Assembly: GCF_900142645.1 (NCBI RefSeq)
Contig: NZ_FRBP01000002.1
Coordinates: 1-64,000, forward strand
Reading direction: 5' to 3'
Origin: Eubacterium callanderi
GTDB lineage: Bacteria > Bacillota > Clostridia > Eubacteriales > Eubacteriaceae
Length of the DNA: 64,000 nucleotides
In this document: piece by piece, positions 1 to 8,295 of the stretch
How positions within the stretch are numbered: the stretch's first letter is position 1
Layout of the letters: each line of letters starts with the position of its first letter
Position numbers and translations under genes: made by a program
The notes under the pieces: model-generated
Seen by the model: the letters and a program-made list of their open reading frames with translations, nothing else
What the model was told of the DNA's origin: nothing
Database searches by the model: none

Positions 1-140
1 ATTCTTTTGTAGACCAACTAAGGAAGTCAATAGTTATTTTTAAAAATTTTTTAAAAAATTTTTAAGTCACAAAACTTAAAAATGTGCATAGCAAATAAGC
101 CTCATACACTTTCTTTTTTTGAGGCAACACTTTTAATAGT

Positions 141-1418
141 TTATGCGACTAGCTTACTTTTTTCTCGAATTAGTTTTTGATGTTCTTCGGGTGTTCTTAA
201 CTCAAATGATTTTTGGTTTCTGAGAACAGCAAAAATAATTTGAACCATCTTTCGCATAATTGCACACATTACAACTTTGTATGGTTTTTCAGCTATTTTC
301 TTTTCGAAATAAGCTCGCATAACAGGATTTAAATACTCTCGGTTGCGATTTGGATACACATTAGATTTTGCCAGCATATGGAGAATTGAGCGAACATTAG
401 GTGATCCTCTTTTAGAGATTTTATTGTTTTTCCTATTGTATGTTCCACTTTGGGATACTCCTGGATCCAATCCAAAGAAGGCAACTAATTCTTTCGGTTT
501 CGAGAAATTGGATATATCTCCAAGCTCTGATAAAACAACACATGCTGTATACTCTCCAACGCCTGGAATACTTTGTAAAAACACTATTTCTTTATGAAAC
601 TTTTCATCTAAAAGAGATAGTCTTTTGATCTCATCATCGATTGCTTTCAAAGCTTCCTGTAAACTGAAAATAACCTTTACAGTTGTTTGAATAAGTACTG
701 CTGAACTAAGGTTTACTATACAAACTTCAATAGATTTTTTAGCAGCTTTCAATAGTTTTTCATATTTTGCTTCGGCATAGGAGCTGCTTTTATGTGAATT
801 TTCTTTTATCAGTTGAATAATATCTTGCTTATTTTCAGGAGATAATACTTCTTGTATAGTAGGATATTTTTCAAGCAAAGACAAAGGTGTTTTCCCTTGC
901 AAATCCGTAAATACTTTCTTGAAATCGGGAAAGGAAATATCTAAAAAAGCGATTAATCGGTTGATATGTTCCACAATTTCATCAGTCAATTCTTTATGCT
1001 GTCTGCAAAGCTTTTTGATACTGTTAACGGTATCTGAGTGTGTAATTGTTTCGTTGTAATTCTTAATACGATATAGTAACGCTATATTATATGCATCTGT
1101 TTTATCTGATTTAATTTTTCGGATATTGATATTTTTCAATGCTCCACTTTGAATCGGATTAATTACAATGACTTCGTAATTATGCTTACGAAAAAAATTA
1201 GCTAAAATTTGATGATAGTGTGCAGTAGCTTCCATGATAATTACTGCTCTGTCTTCGTACTCATCTTCTACCTTTTCAAGTACATATATGAGCGACTTCA
1301 TACCATTAATATCATTAGAAATTTTAAGTCTTTTGATGATGTCATTATTGGTTGATAGAATACAGATATCACTGAAAACCTTACTCACATCAATTCCTAC
1401 AACAATTTTTTCTGACAT
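141..1418 (-). CDS. IS110-family transposase (DEDD recombinase)
   Basis: 425 residues, the normal length of IS110 recombinases. The N-terminal RuvC-like DEDD domain is complete: D10 in GIDVSK, E63 in IIMEAT, D105 and D108 in KSDKTD. The C-terminal Transposase_20 domain contains the helix-hairpin IPGVGEYTACVVLSELG and the motif GLDPGVSQSG, which carries the catalytic serine used by this family. A coiled, lysine-rich linker joins them. Nothing is truncated, so the protein looks active. In this family the recombinase works with a non-coding bridge RNA specified by the element; the long region upstream of the start is the candidate. Codon use is far more A+T-rich than in the core genes after 3.7 kb. 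Confidence 0.93.
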   Translation of the reverse strand: MSEKIVVGIDVSKVFSDICILSTNNDIIKRLKISNDINGMKSLIYVLEKVEDEYEDRAVIIMEATAHYHQILANFFRKHNYEVIVINPIQSGALKNINIRKIKSDKTDAYNIALLYRIKNYNETITHSDTVNSIKKLCRQHKELTDEIVEHINRLIAFLDISFPDFKKVFTDLQGKTPLSLLEKYPTIQEVLSPENKQDIIQLIKENSHKSSSYAEAKYEKLLKAAKKSIEVCIVNLSSAVLIQTTVKVIFSLQEALKAIDDEIKRLSLLDEKFHKEIVFLQSIPGVGEYTACVVLSELGDISNFSKPKELVAFFGLDPGVSQSGTYNRKNNKISKRGSPNVRSILHMLAKSNVYPNRNREYLNPVMRAYFEKKIAEKPYKVVMCAIMRKMVQIIFAVLRNQKSFELRTPEEHQKLIREKSKLVA

Positions 1419-1690
1419 AATATACCTCCTATAATTTGGGATGCCCTGTTAATCCAAAACCACAACAGGCTCACGAGTTATACAGGTAATCAATAAATGA
1501 ACCTAACCAACCGAAAAGATGAAAGGCAATGGAATGAGGGTGGAGTCTATTAAATGAGTAATTCCTAGATTGGAAACCCAGCAAGCACATAAAACAATCC
1601 CATTTCATCCCTAATATCTATAATTTTATCATAGATGATTAGGTTCATTTTTAAGAACTATGCTTAAAGCTGTTCTTATACTATTAGTAT
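1419..1690 (-). ncRNA. candidate IS110 bridge RNA region
   Basis: No open gene lies here. A perfect 12-bp inverted repeat, AAATGAACCTAA at 1495-1506 and TTAGGTTCATTT at 1639-1650, closes a region of about 155 nt directly upstream of the recombinase. That is where IS110-group elements encode the bridge RNA, with its target- and donor-binding loops. The closing stem and position are seen directly. The RNA identity is inferred from the family, and the guide loops were not resolved. Confidence 0.5.
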
Positions 1691-1735
1691 ATGAGCAAGC
1701 ACAGTAAGTGTACGGACACTTACGAAAAAATTGAT

Positions 1736-1767
1736 GAAGCAGCCCTTCGGGATCTGCTTCTTTTTTT
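1736..1767 (+). terminator. hairpin with T-run
   Basis: The arms GAAGCAG and CTGCTTC (1736-1760) enclose a CCCTTCGGG-type loop and are followed by seven T. It resembles an intrinsic terminator on the plus strand, yet no plus-strand gene is left upstream. It may belong to a transcription unit interrupted by the insertion sequences. Confidence 0.5.
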
Positions 1768-1926
1768 ATCAATTTTTAGCTTGTTATAATCATAACCACC
1801 AGCTTAGCTGGTGGTTTGCACTGCCCCTATAAGGGGCTTTTACCTACTGTGCACCTTGTGCACTCTGAAAGTCCGCCTCCTGCACCACTTTCTCAACCGG
1901 TGCTAAAGCACCATCTTTATTTCTTC

Positions 1927-2388
1927 TTACTTATTCTTTTCCCCACTAAATGGATCTATATACTCTTTTATGCTTATTTGATCTTTTGTATAATCTTCTT
2001 TTAACTGATTTCTTATATATTCTTGTATCTTTTTTGCATTTTTTCCTGCTGTATCTACAAAATATCCTCTACACCAAAAATTTCTATTTCCATATTTATA
2101 TTTTAAATTTGCGTGCCTATCAAATATCATTAAACTACTTTTTCCTTTTACATATCCCATTATTTCTGAAACACTATATTTTGGTGGTATTTCTATCAAC
2201 ATATGTATATGATCTGGACATAGTTCTGCTTCTATTATTTTTATTCCTTTTCTTGTCAATAAATCTCTTATTATTTTTCCTATATCTTCTTTTATTTTTC
2301 CATATATTATTTGTCTTCTATATTTTGGTGCAAATACTACATGGTACTTACAATTCCATGTTGTATGTGATAAACTGTTTTTATCCAT
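1927..2388 (-). CDS. tnpA: IS200/IS605-family transposase TnpA (HUH, Y1)
   Basis: 153 residues, full length for IS200 TnpA. The HUH motif is H60-I-H62 within CPDHIHMLIEIPP, and the catalytic tyrosine is Y124 in EYIRNQ. The Y1 fold is intact, including WNCKYHVVFAPKYRR at the N-terminus. These enzymes move single-stranded DNA by recognising the imperfect hairpins near the element ends, which are visible on both sides. The ribosome site GAGAGGAG (2398-2405, read on the minus strand) lies inside a long stem, so translation is probably held low. Function is secure from family motifs; activity is untested. Confidence 0.93.
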   Translation of the reverse strand: MDKNSLSHTTWNCKYHVVFAPKYRRQIIYGKIKEDIGKIIRDLLTRKGIKIIEAELCPDHIHMLIEIPPKYSVSEIMGYVKGKSSLMIFDRHANLKYKYGNRNFWCRGYFVDTAGKNAKKIQEYIRNQLKEDYTKDQISIKEYIDPFSGEKNK

Positions 2389-2393
2389 ATGGT

Positions 2394-2459
2394 AAAACTC
2401 CTCTCGTATTTTATTGTGCAGTTTGCTGACTACACTTATTTTATCACGAGAGGAGTTTT
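2394..2459 (-). promoter_or_regulatory. 5'-UTR stem sequestering the tnpA ribosome site
   Basis: AAAACTCCTCTCGT (2394-2407) and ACGAGAGGAGTTTT (2446-2459) are a perfect 14-bp inverted repeat with a 38-nt loop. The minus-strand Shine-Dalgarno GAGAGGAG of tnpA is wholly inside one arm. In IS200 a similar leader hairpin masks the ribosome site and blocks incoming transcription; the same role is inferred here. Confidence 0.7.
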
Positions 2460-2725
2460 TTTACTTGAAGCTAAAGCTTACTGTTTCCCCCAGCATAGCT
2501 GGGGGTTTTATTGTGGTAAACCCACAAAAAGAGATTCCAGTAAATTATCCATTACATGAAATCCCTTTTATTTCAGGCAAACCAAAACCACACGAATTTT
2601 TGAAAAACCCGCTGGAATTTTGATTAGCCTCATTTTAATCATTTTATACAGTTTTAAACCTTTATTTTTGAGAAAAAAATAATCTTAACATGAGATTTTA
2701 GACTGTTTATCTTCTATAATTAATC

Positions 2726-3481
2726 TTATTTTTTTATAATAGCCACTTGTTTTTTCCCATACACTTTTGAAGTAAATTTATTATATTCGCCTGATGATTC
2801 CCATTTTCCAGCAATAACTATAATCTTATCTCTATTATTATATATTTCAGAGCGAATCTTTTTATAATTATCTTCATCCGAAAACGATAATATAAACGAA
2901 TATTTTTTACTTTTAATAGGAGATACTAAATAAACTTCTTTCTTCTTATCATCATATAATTTTCCATCTACAGTAGTTTCAATTATCTTATTTCCAAAAC
3001 ACCCTTTTGGATATCTATATTCGCTCCTGTCATCTAATATCATTGAACCTATTTCTTTACCTGCATATGTGTTTCCAACAGGGAAACTTTTACACAATGA
3101 ATATATTTGTCTTAATGTTCTTGGTGGATGAGCACTAGGTTCACCAGTCCCATGTGCAGAAGGAATGCTTTTTTGTGATGATGGTTTGGTGTTGCATAAA
3201 AGATTATTTATTGCATCTTCATAAACAAATTGGGATTCTTCATATTTGTTCGAATCAAACTCTGTACTACTATTCCCAAACGGACAATTCTTAATATGCT
3301 TAAAATCCGGTTTTGTCGCTCTAAAATAGGCACTTTTACTCCCATCAACTGCACAAATATATAATTTTGCGTTACACATATGATTAGGGCAAAAAAACGC
3401 AGTGTCCCTATCTTCTTCTATAGCTTCATCAGAATAAATTATATTTTTTCTATCTTTATCTCTATATGCATATTTTGCCAT
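2726..3481 (-). CDS. hypothetical protein with CoiA-like zinc-finger N-terminus
   Basis: 251 residues, not recognised with certainty. The N-terminus has FFCPNHMCNAKLYICAVDG, then SAYFRATKPDFKHIKNCPF. This C-x4-C ... H-x3-C spacing is like the zinc-binding head of CoiA-type and related mobile-element proteins. The rest is lysine- and serine-rich without a recognised domain or membrane segment. Start: GGGAGG sits just upstream of ATG at 3481. It is isolated between the IS elements and rlmD and shares their A+T-rich composition, so horizontal acquisition is likely. No function is assigned. Confidence 0.6.
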   Translation of the reverse strand: MAKYAYRDKDRKNIIYSDEAIEEDRDTAFFCPNHMCNAKLYICAVDGSKSAYFRATKPDFKHIKNCPFGNSSTEFDSNKYEESQFVYEDAINNLLCNTKPSSQKSIPSAHGTGEPSAHPPRTLRQIYSLCKSFPVGNTYAGKEIGSMILDDRSEYRYPKGCFGNKIIETTVDGKLYDDKKKEVYLVSPIKSKKYSFILSFSDEDNYKKIRSEIYNNRDKIIVIAGKWESSGEYNKFTSKVYGKKQVAIIKK

Positions 3482-3727
3482 ATCCTTACCTCCCAGTTTA
3501 TAAAAACATATTTTATGACAATATTTCTGTTGTCTCTATATACTAAAAAGCCTCTTTGACAATATTCCTATAGTCTCAGCACGAACAAAAAGTAGTTCTA
3601 TAGCCACAAACACCTATTTCCAGTGGTCAGAACTGTTGTCAAACGGTCTAATCAAGGAATTCCGACAATCCTTCAAAAATAGAGCGATTTATCGAAATCC
3701 CTTGATTTCAAGCCTTTTCTGTACTGT
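3482..3727. promoter_or_regulatory. intergenic region with two partly dyadic direct repeats
   Basis: Two related 21-mers lie at 3516-3536 and 3557-3577, both beginning TGACAATATT and ending GTCTC. The first contains GACAA-N8-TTGTC. They sit upstream of the CoiA-like gene and could be operators. The rest of the stretch holds no gene that I can see. Confidence 0.3.
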
Positions 3728-5071
3728 TTAGTCCTTAACTCTTGACATCAAACAGACCGTCTCCACATGCCCCGTCCCAGGAAACAAATCCACTGGCTGA
3801 ACTTCCTGCACCTGATACCCATACTCACGCAGAATTTTCAGGTCGCGGGCCAGGGTTGAGGGGTTGCAGGAAACGTAGACGACTTTGGGGACGGACAGAT
3901 TTTCGATCATTTCCAGGAGCGCGGGGTCGCAGCCTTTTCTGGGCGGGTCGAGGACAATGACATCGGGATGGACGCCTTCTTCTGCCAGTTTTGGGGCTTC
4001 TGTTTCGGATTTTCCCTGGATAAAGCGGATATTTTTGATCTGGTTGCGCTCGGCGTTCTCCTGGGCGTCGAGGACGGCGTTTTCCACGATCTCGATGCCA
4101 TAGACCCGGGCGGCTTCGCGGGCCAGGTACAGGCCGATGGTGCCTGTGCCGCAATAAAGGTCGAAAAGTGTTTCGGCGCCGGTTAAGGTGGCCATCCTTT
4201 TCACCAGATCATACAGCACCTTTGTCTGGCGGGTATTGACCTGGAAAAAAGAATTGGGCGAGATTAGAAAGCTCAGGTCGCCAATGCGCTCCTCAATCTG
4301 CGGTGTGCCCAGCAGCAGGTGGTTTTCTCTGCCCAGCACGGCGTTCCCTCTGGTAGTATTGACATTCAGGTAGACGGAGCGCACCTCTGGAATTCTCTCG
4401 GTAATGGCCTGAAGAATTTTGTCTTTATGCTTGAGTTTTTTTCCGTTTCCCACGATCACAATCATATTTTCGCCCTGCTCGTTGGTTCTCTGGATAATTC
4501 CTCTCAGAAAGCCTGTATGCTGTTGCTCGTCGTAAAGCTCAAAGCAGCCATCTTTCAGCAGCGCGTTAAAGGTTTCAATGACCTGTACACAGCTTTCGGG
4601 CTGGGTCAGGCAGTCTTCGATGGGGACGATCTGATGGCTTCGCTTGGCGAAAAAGCCCACGCCTTTACCGCTGATTTTAAACTGGGCTTTATTGCGGTAG
4701 CGGTATGGCGTCTCCATGCCGATCACGGCGTTTACCGGGACGTCCTTAATCCCGCCGATTCTTTCCAGTGCGTCGGTGACGATTTTACGCTTGATGGCAA
4801 GCTGGGCATCGTACTGCACCTGCAGGAGCTGGCAGCCGCCACAGCGCCCAAAATAAGGACACGGAGGCTCCTGCCGTGTCCCGGAGGGGATAATCAATTT
4901 TAAAATCTTTCCGGTCATATAGGTCTTCTTGATGGCTGTTATCTCAATTTCCACCGTGTCTCCGGGCACGCCGCCGTCCACAAATACGATCATATTGTCG
5001 ACCCGGCCAACGCCCTCGCCGCTGTGGGTAATATCCTCTAACACGATGGTGATTCTCTCTTTTATCTTCAA
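3728..5071 (-). CDS. rlmD: 23S rRNA (uracil-C5)-methyltransferase RlmD/RumA type
   Basis: 447 residues. An N-terminal TRAM domain (about 1-60) is followed by the iron-sulfur cysteines C71, C77 and C80 in CPYFGRCGGC, with a later cysteine near 163 as the likely fourth ligand. The SAM-binding Rossmann motif is DLYCGTGTIGLYLA. The catalytic region has LDPPRKGC and VSCNPSTLARDL, which carries the nucleophilic cysteine. The family methylates U1939 (RlmD) or U747/U1939 (RlmCD) of 23S rRNA, and sequence alone does not settle which. It stands alone, with a terminator between it and the upstream mntR. Confidence 0.9.
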   Translation of the reverse strand: MKIKERITIVLEDITHSGEGVGRVDNMIVFVDGGVPGDTVEIEITAIKKTYMTGKILKLIIPSGTRQEPPCPYFGRCGGCQLLQVQYDAQLAIKRKIVTDALERIGGIKDVPVNAVIGMETPYRYRNKAQFKISGKGVGFFAKRSHQIVPIEDCLTQPESCVQVIETFNALLKDGCFELYDEQQHTGFLRGIIQRTNEQGENMIVIVGNGKKLKHKDKILQAITERIPEVRSVYLNVNTTRGNAVLGRENHLLLGTPQIEERIGDLSFLISPNSFFQVNTRQTKVLYDLVKRMATLTGAETLFDLYCGTGTIGLYLAREAARVYGIEIVENAVLDAQENAERNQIKNIRFIQGKSETEAPKLAEEGVHPDVIVLDPPRKGCDPALLEMIENLSVPKVVYVSCNPSTLARDLKILREYGYQVQEVQPVDLFPGTGHVETVCLMSRVKD

Positions 5072-5131
5072 TGGTTTCTTTTCCTTTCTCGGTTAGGATT
5101 ATTGTAACAGAAAACGCCTGGTCTGTCATAT

Positions 5132-5170
5132 AAAAAACCGCGCCGCTCTCGGTGAACGGCACGGTCTTTT
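5132..5170 (-). terminator. intrinsic terminator after mntR
   Basis: A G+C-rich hairpin of the form ACCGTGCCGTTC..GAGCGGCGCGGT on the minus strand is followed by a run of T. It starts right after the mntR stop and separates it from rlmD. Confidence 0.75.
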
Positions 5171-5557
5171 TTATTCGTTATCCTTCAGATAGGCTTTCAT
5201 TTTTTCAAAGGTTTCATCGCTGATGATATGTTCAATACAGCAGGCGTCGTTTTCTGCCACCTTGGGGCTGACATCCAGAACCTGGTTTAAAAACTTGGTA
5301 ATAATGCAGTGTTTTTCATAGATTTTGATGCCCATGGCTTCGCCGCTGTCGGTCAGATAGATCTGGCCATAGCGTTCATGCTCTACATAGCCCAGGGATT
5401 TCAGCTTTTTGACGGCGTCGTTGGCGCTGGCCTTGCTCACCCCCATGGCCTGGGCAAGGTCGGTGATGCGGACGCCCCGGTTATCCTGTGAAAAATCCAA
5501 ATATATGGTTTCAATATAGTCTTCAATTGATTCGGTTAGTTTTTTTTCCATTTCCAT
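5171..5557 (-). CDS. DtxR/MntR-family metal-dependent regulator
   Basis: 128 residues from the chosen start. The N-terminal winged helix (RITDLAQAMGVSKASANDAVKKLKSLGY) is followed by the metal-binding and dimerisation half with EKHCIITKFL and CCIEHIISDETFEKM, as in manganese or iron sensors. An ATG also exists at 5569, but GGTGG lies 5-9 nt before the ATG at 5557, which is preferred. Either way the gene starts inside the end of ygiQ, so translation is probably coupled. Its metal and targets cannot be read from the sequence. Confidence 0.8.
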   Translation of the reverse strand: MEMEKKLTESIEDYIETIYLDFSQDNRGVRITDLAQAMGVSKASANDAVKKLKSLGYVEHERYGQIYLTDSGEAMGIKIYEKHCIITKFLNQVLDVSPKVAENDACCIEHIISDETFEKMKAYLKDNE

Positions 5558-7433
5558 TTTTACCACCATTTTTTCTTTTATTTTTACCTCTGGTTCCCGG
5601 CTTTTTCTCTGGGGCCTTTCCCCCGACCATTTTTACGCCGCGGGGTTTTTCGGGGATCAGCGCCTCTTTGTGGCTGCCGATCAGGTCTCTCCGGCCGGCC
5701 TTTATCAAAGCCTCATGAACCAGCTTGTAGTTCTCCGGCCGATTATACTGGATCAGTGCGCGCTGCATCAGCTTTTCCCTGTCCTTTGGAATATGCATGG
5801 ACTCCATGGTAAAGGGATTATAGCCTGTATAATACATGGCTGTGGCAATACTGCCCGGCGTCGGATAAAAATCCTGCACCTGCTCGGGCACAGCGCCGTG
5901 GTCCCGGATATACTCACTCAGGGTGATGGCATCGCTCAGGGTGCAGCCCGGGTGGCCGGTTATAAAATAAGGAACCACAAATTGATTGGTCTTGAACTGT
6001 TTATCATACTGGACAAATTCCCGGTAAAAACGTTCATAAACCGAAAAGTCCGGTTTTCCCATGCTGCGGAGCACAGACCCCGCCACATGCTCTGGCGCTA
6101 CCCGCAGCTGTCCGCTGACGTGGTATTTCACCAGCTCTTTAAAAAAGCTTTTATTTTTATCCTTCAGGAGAAAATCGTAACGAATGCCGGAGCGGACAAA
6201 CACCTTCTTGACGCCCGGCAGCTGCCTTACTGCCCGCAGCACCTCCAGGTATTCACTTTCGTCCGTGTCCAGATTCTCACAGGGCTTGGGAAACAGGCAC
6301 TCCCTGTGCGGGCAGACGCCCTTTGTTTTCTGTTTTTCGCAGGCCGGATTTCTGAAATTAGCGGTTGGGCCGCCGATATCGTGGATATAGCCCTTAAAAT
6401 CCGGATCTTTAATCATGCGTTTTGCTTCGGCCACAATGGAGGCCTTGCTCCGCTTTTGGATATACCGCCCCTGATGAATGGCAAGGGCACAGAAATGACA
6501 ATTCCCAAAACAGCCCCTGTTGGCTGTAATACTGAATTTTATTTCCTCAATTCCCGGAATCGCGCCGTCTCCCAGCGCGCTTTCGCACTGGCGAAAGGTA
6601 TAGGGCAGTCCATAGATTTCATCCATCTCTGCCTCGGTCAGCGGCATCTGCGGCGGATTCTGGCACAGGTACCGGTTGCCGGTCGGCTGGATAAAAGGCC
6701 TTGGGTTAAAGGGATCGTTGCTCCCATGAATGACTTTTGCCGCTTCGGCATAAGTCTTTTTATCCGCGGTCACCGCTTCGCAGCCTGGCAATTCCACACA
6801 ATCCGAAAGCATTTCTTTAATGATACAGGCTGTACCTTTAATGTAGTTTAATTCAGATATTGGAATGCCGGCATTAAGGCTGTCCGCAATCTCGACAATG
6901 GCTTTTTCGCCCATGCCGTAGACCAGAAGATCGGCCCGGCTGTCAAACAGAATTGAGCGCCGCACCTTATTCTGCCAGTAGTCATAATGGGCAAAACGCC
7001 GCAGGCTGGCTTCAATCCCGCCGATAATCAACGGAATATCCTTGTAGGCTTCGCGTATTTTACCGCAGTAGACAATGGTGGCCCGGTCTGGCCGCCGGCC
7101 GGCAACACCTCCCGGCGTATACACATCTTTTTTCCGCCTCTTTTTATTGACGGTATAGTGGCTGACCATGGAATCGAGGTTCCCGGCTGTCACCATAAAC
7201 CCCAGGCGCGGGCGGCCAAAGACCTCGAAATCCCCGGTGCTGTGCCAGTCGGGCTGGGCGATAATGCCCACCCGGTAGCCATGGCTTTCCAAAACCCGGG
7301 AAATCACCGCCGCCCCAAAGGAGGGATGATCCACATAGCCGTCCCCCGTAACCAGGGCAAAGTCAACCTCTGCCCATCCGCGGTCACGCATTTCCTGCCG
7401 ATTGGTTGGTAAGCATTGGTTTTTCATAGCCAT
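5523..7433 (-). CDS. YgiQ-family radical SAM protein
   Basis: About 636 residues. The YgiQ N-terminal domain (VDFALVTGDGYVDHPSFGAA) is followed by the radical SAM core with the cluster motif GCFGNCHFCAL (Cys-x3-Cys-x2-Cys), then IHDIGGPTANFRNPAC and a basic tail. The family has no settled biochemical role. The start at 7433 overlaps the cobS stop as TGATG; an upstream TTG exists but is less likely. It overlaps mntR downstream, giving a cobS-ygiQ-mntR chain. The lysine- and asparagine-rich last 40 residues are typical of YgiQ C-termini. Confidence 0.87.
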   Translation of the reverse strand: MAMKNQCLPTNRQEMRDRGWAEVDFALVTGDGYVDHPSFGAAVISRVLESHGYRVGIIAQPDWHSTGDFEVFGRPRLGFMVTAGNLDSMVSHYTVNKKRRKKDVYTPGGVAGRRPDRATIVYCGKIREAYKDIPLIIGGIEASLRRFAHYDYWQNKVRRSILFDSRADLLVYGMGEKAIVEIADSLNAGIPISELNYIKGTACIIKEMLSDCVELPGCEAVTADKKTYAEAAKVIHGSNDPFNPRPFIQPTGNRYLCQNPPQMPLTEAEMDEIYGLPYTFRQCESALGDGAIPGIEEIKFSITANRGCFGNCHFCALAIHQGRYIQKRSKASIVAEAKRMIKDPDFKGYIHDIGGPTANFRNPACEKQKTKGVCPHRECLFPKPCENLDTDESEYLEVLRAVRQLPGVKKVFVRSGIRYDFLLKDKNKSFFKELVKYHVSGQLRVAPEHVAGSVLRSMGKPDFSVYERFYREFVQYDKQFKTNQFVVPYFITGHPGCTLSDAITLSEYIRDHGAVPEQVQDFYPTPGSIATAMYYTGYNPFTMESMHIPKDREKLMQRALIQYNRPENYKLVHEALIKAGRRDLIGSHKEALIPEKPRGVKMVGGKAPEKKPGTRGKNKRKNGGKNGNGKKTNRIN

Positions 7434-8188
7434 CACGCTGCCAGAAGCATCCAATTCGCCTGAATAACTGCCAGAACCACCAGGAAAATCGTCTGGGTCA
7501 GTTCAATGGTCAGGCCGATGGTATCGCCGGTAATGCCGCCGATTTTATGCTGTAAATAGAGCATGAGGCCTAAATTGATGACTATGGTTCCCAGCGCTGC
7601 AAAGAAGGCCACCGGCCCAATGGCAAACCAGGCAAAGGGCAGGATCAGCACCAGATAGAGCAGCACATGCCAGGGCTTGGTCATCTCGACAATCCGGCGT
7701 CCCAGTCCGCCGCCGCCCTCGGCGTAGGTTGAGAAGCAGCAGGTCTGTATGGCGCAGTATCGGCCGATAACTGGCATAAGGATCAGAATCAGCAGGTTTT
7801 CCGGCAGGATAACTGTATAGCAGGACCAGATGGTCAGAAACAGCAGGATCAGGCCGATGGCTCCAAAGGAACCCAGGCGGCTGTCCTTCATAATCTCCAT
7901 CATTTTCGCGTGATCCCTGGCCGAGAACAGGGCGTCCACTGTATCGGCAAAGCCGTCGAGATGCAGACCGCCGGTAATCCAGATATAGACGATCATGGTA
8001 AAGAGGGCCTGCAACTGGATGACATGAATATAGGATAATACCCAGGAGACCGCGAACAGGATCGCCCCAACCAGAAGGCCCACGAGCGGCATAAAAATCA
8101 TTGAATCATAAAATTCTTCCTCGCTCACATCCTTCAGCTTTATGGGAAAGCGGGTAAAAAAGGAAATGGCGATCAGTATTTTGCGCAT
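7433..8188 (-). CDS. cobS: cobalamin synthase (adenosylcobinamide-GDP ribazoletransferase)
   Basis: 251 residues, membrane-embedded with about six hydrophobic helices. The signature GGLHLDGFADTVDALFSARD is intact, followed by MEIMKDSRLGSFGAIGLIL. CobS joins adenosylcobinamide-GDP to alpha-ribazole (phosphate) in the last steps of the nucleotide loop pathway. A longer open frame reaches 8269, but GGAG five bases before the ATG at 8188 fixes the start. No other cobalamin biosynthesis gene is adjacent. The corrinoid importer is 29 kb away, consistent with corrinoid salvage. Confidence 0.9.
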   Translation of the reverse strand: MRKILIAISFFTRFPIKLKDVSEEEFYDSMIFMPLVGLLVGAILFAVSWVLSYIHVIQLQALFTMIVYIWITGGLHLDGFADTVDALFSARDHAKMMEIMKDSRLGSFGAIGLILLFLTIWSCYTVILPENLLILILMPVIGRYCAIQTCCFSTYAEGGGGLGRRIVEMTKPWHVLLYLVLILPFAWFAIGPVAFFAALGTIVINLGLMLYLQHKIGGITGDTIGLTIELTQTIFLVVLAVIQANWMLLAA

Positions 8189-8248
8189 AAAAACTCCTTT
8201 GTTGTCATAAGATCGTAAAAAGGCGCGGTAAATGCCGCGTGAACAAAA

Positions 8249-8281
8249 GAAAAGTATGAATGAACCCATCCATACTTTTCT
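8249..8281 (-). terminator. hairpin between HPr gene and cobS
   Basis: GAAAAGTATG and CATACTTTTC arms with a 12-nt loop are followed on the minus strand by a T-rich stretch. It probably ends most HPr transcripts before cobS. Confidence 0.55.
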
Positions 8282-8295
8282 CAGTTTACATTTTG

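Larger units (their letters stand above)
1..1690 (-). mobile_element. IS110-family insertion sequence (boundaries approximate)
   Basis: The element carries one transposase gene on the minus strand and an unusually long A+T-rich non-coding region upstream of it (1419-1690). IS110 elements lack the long terminal inverted repeats of DDE elements, so the ends cannot be fixed by eye. The right edge is set where a different hairpin and terminator region begins near 1690, and the left edge may lie outside the window. The first 140 bases hold only A/T runs and no gene. Confidence 0.6.
1794..2505 (-). mobile_element. IS200-type element of the IS200/IS605 family
   Basis: A single TnpA gene is flanked by subterminal hairpins of the kind this family recognises. 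At one side is AACCACCAGC-TTA-GCTGGTGGTT (1794-1816), followed by a second hairpin GCCCC..GGGGC (1823-1837). At the other side is CCCCCAGC-ATA-GCTGGGGG (2487-2505). The two outer hairpins share the same CAGC-3 nt-GCTG tip. No tnpB is present, so it is an IS200-like single-gene element. Exact cleavage sites were not determined. Confidence 0.75.

Noticed and set aside
343-628. Plus-strand open frames opposite the IS110 transposase
   Set aside because: Antisense shadows of a well-supported gene; no ribosome sites or recognisable products.
1690-1790. A 32-codon open frame across the plus-strand hairpin at 1736-1767
   Set aside because: No ribosome site, and its codons are those of the terminator hairpin itself.
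1816-2429. Plus-strand hydrophobic open frames opposite tnpA
   Set aside because: Leucine- and phenylalanine-rich products are an artefact of A+T-rich antisense sequence.
4319-4903. 194-codon plus-strand frame opposite rlmD
   Set aside because: rlmD has all family motifs; the antisense frame has none.
5670-6851. 393-codon plus-strand frame opposite ygiQ
   Set aside because: Long only because of G+C-rich codon structure; ygiQ contains the intact radical SAM motif.
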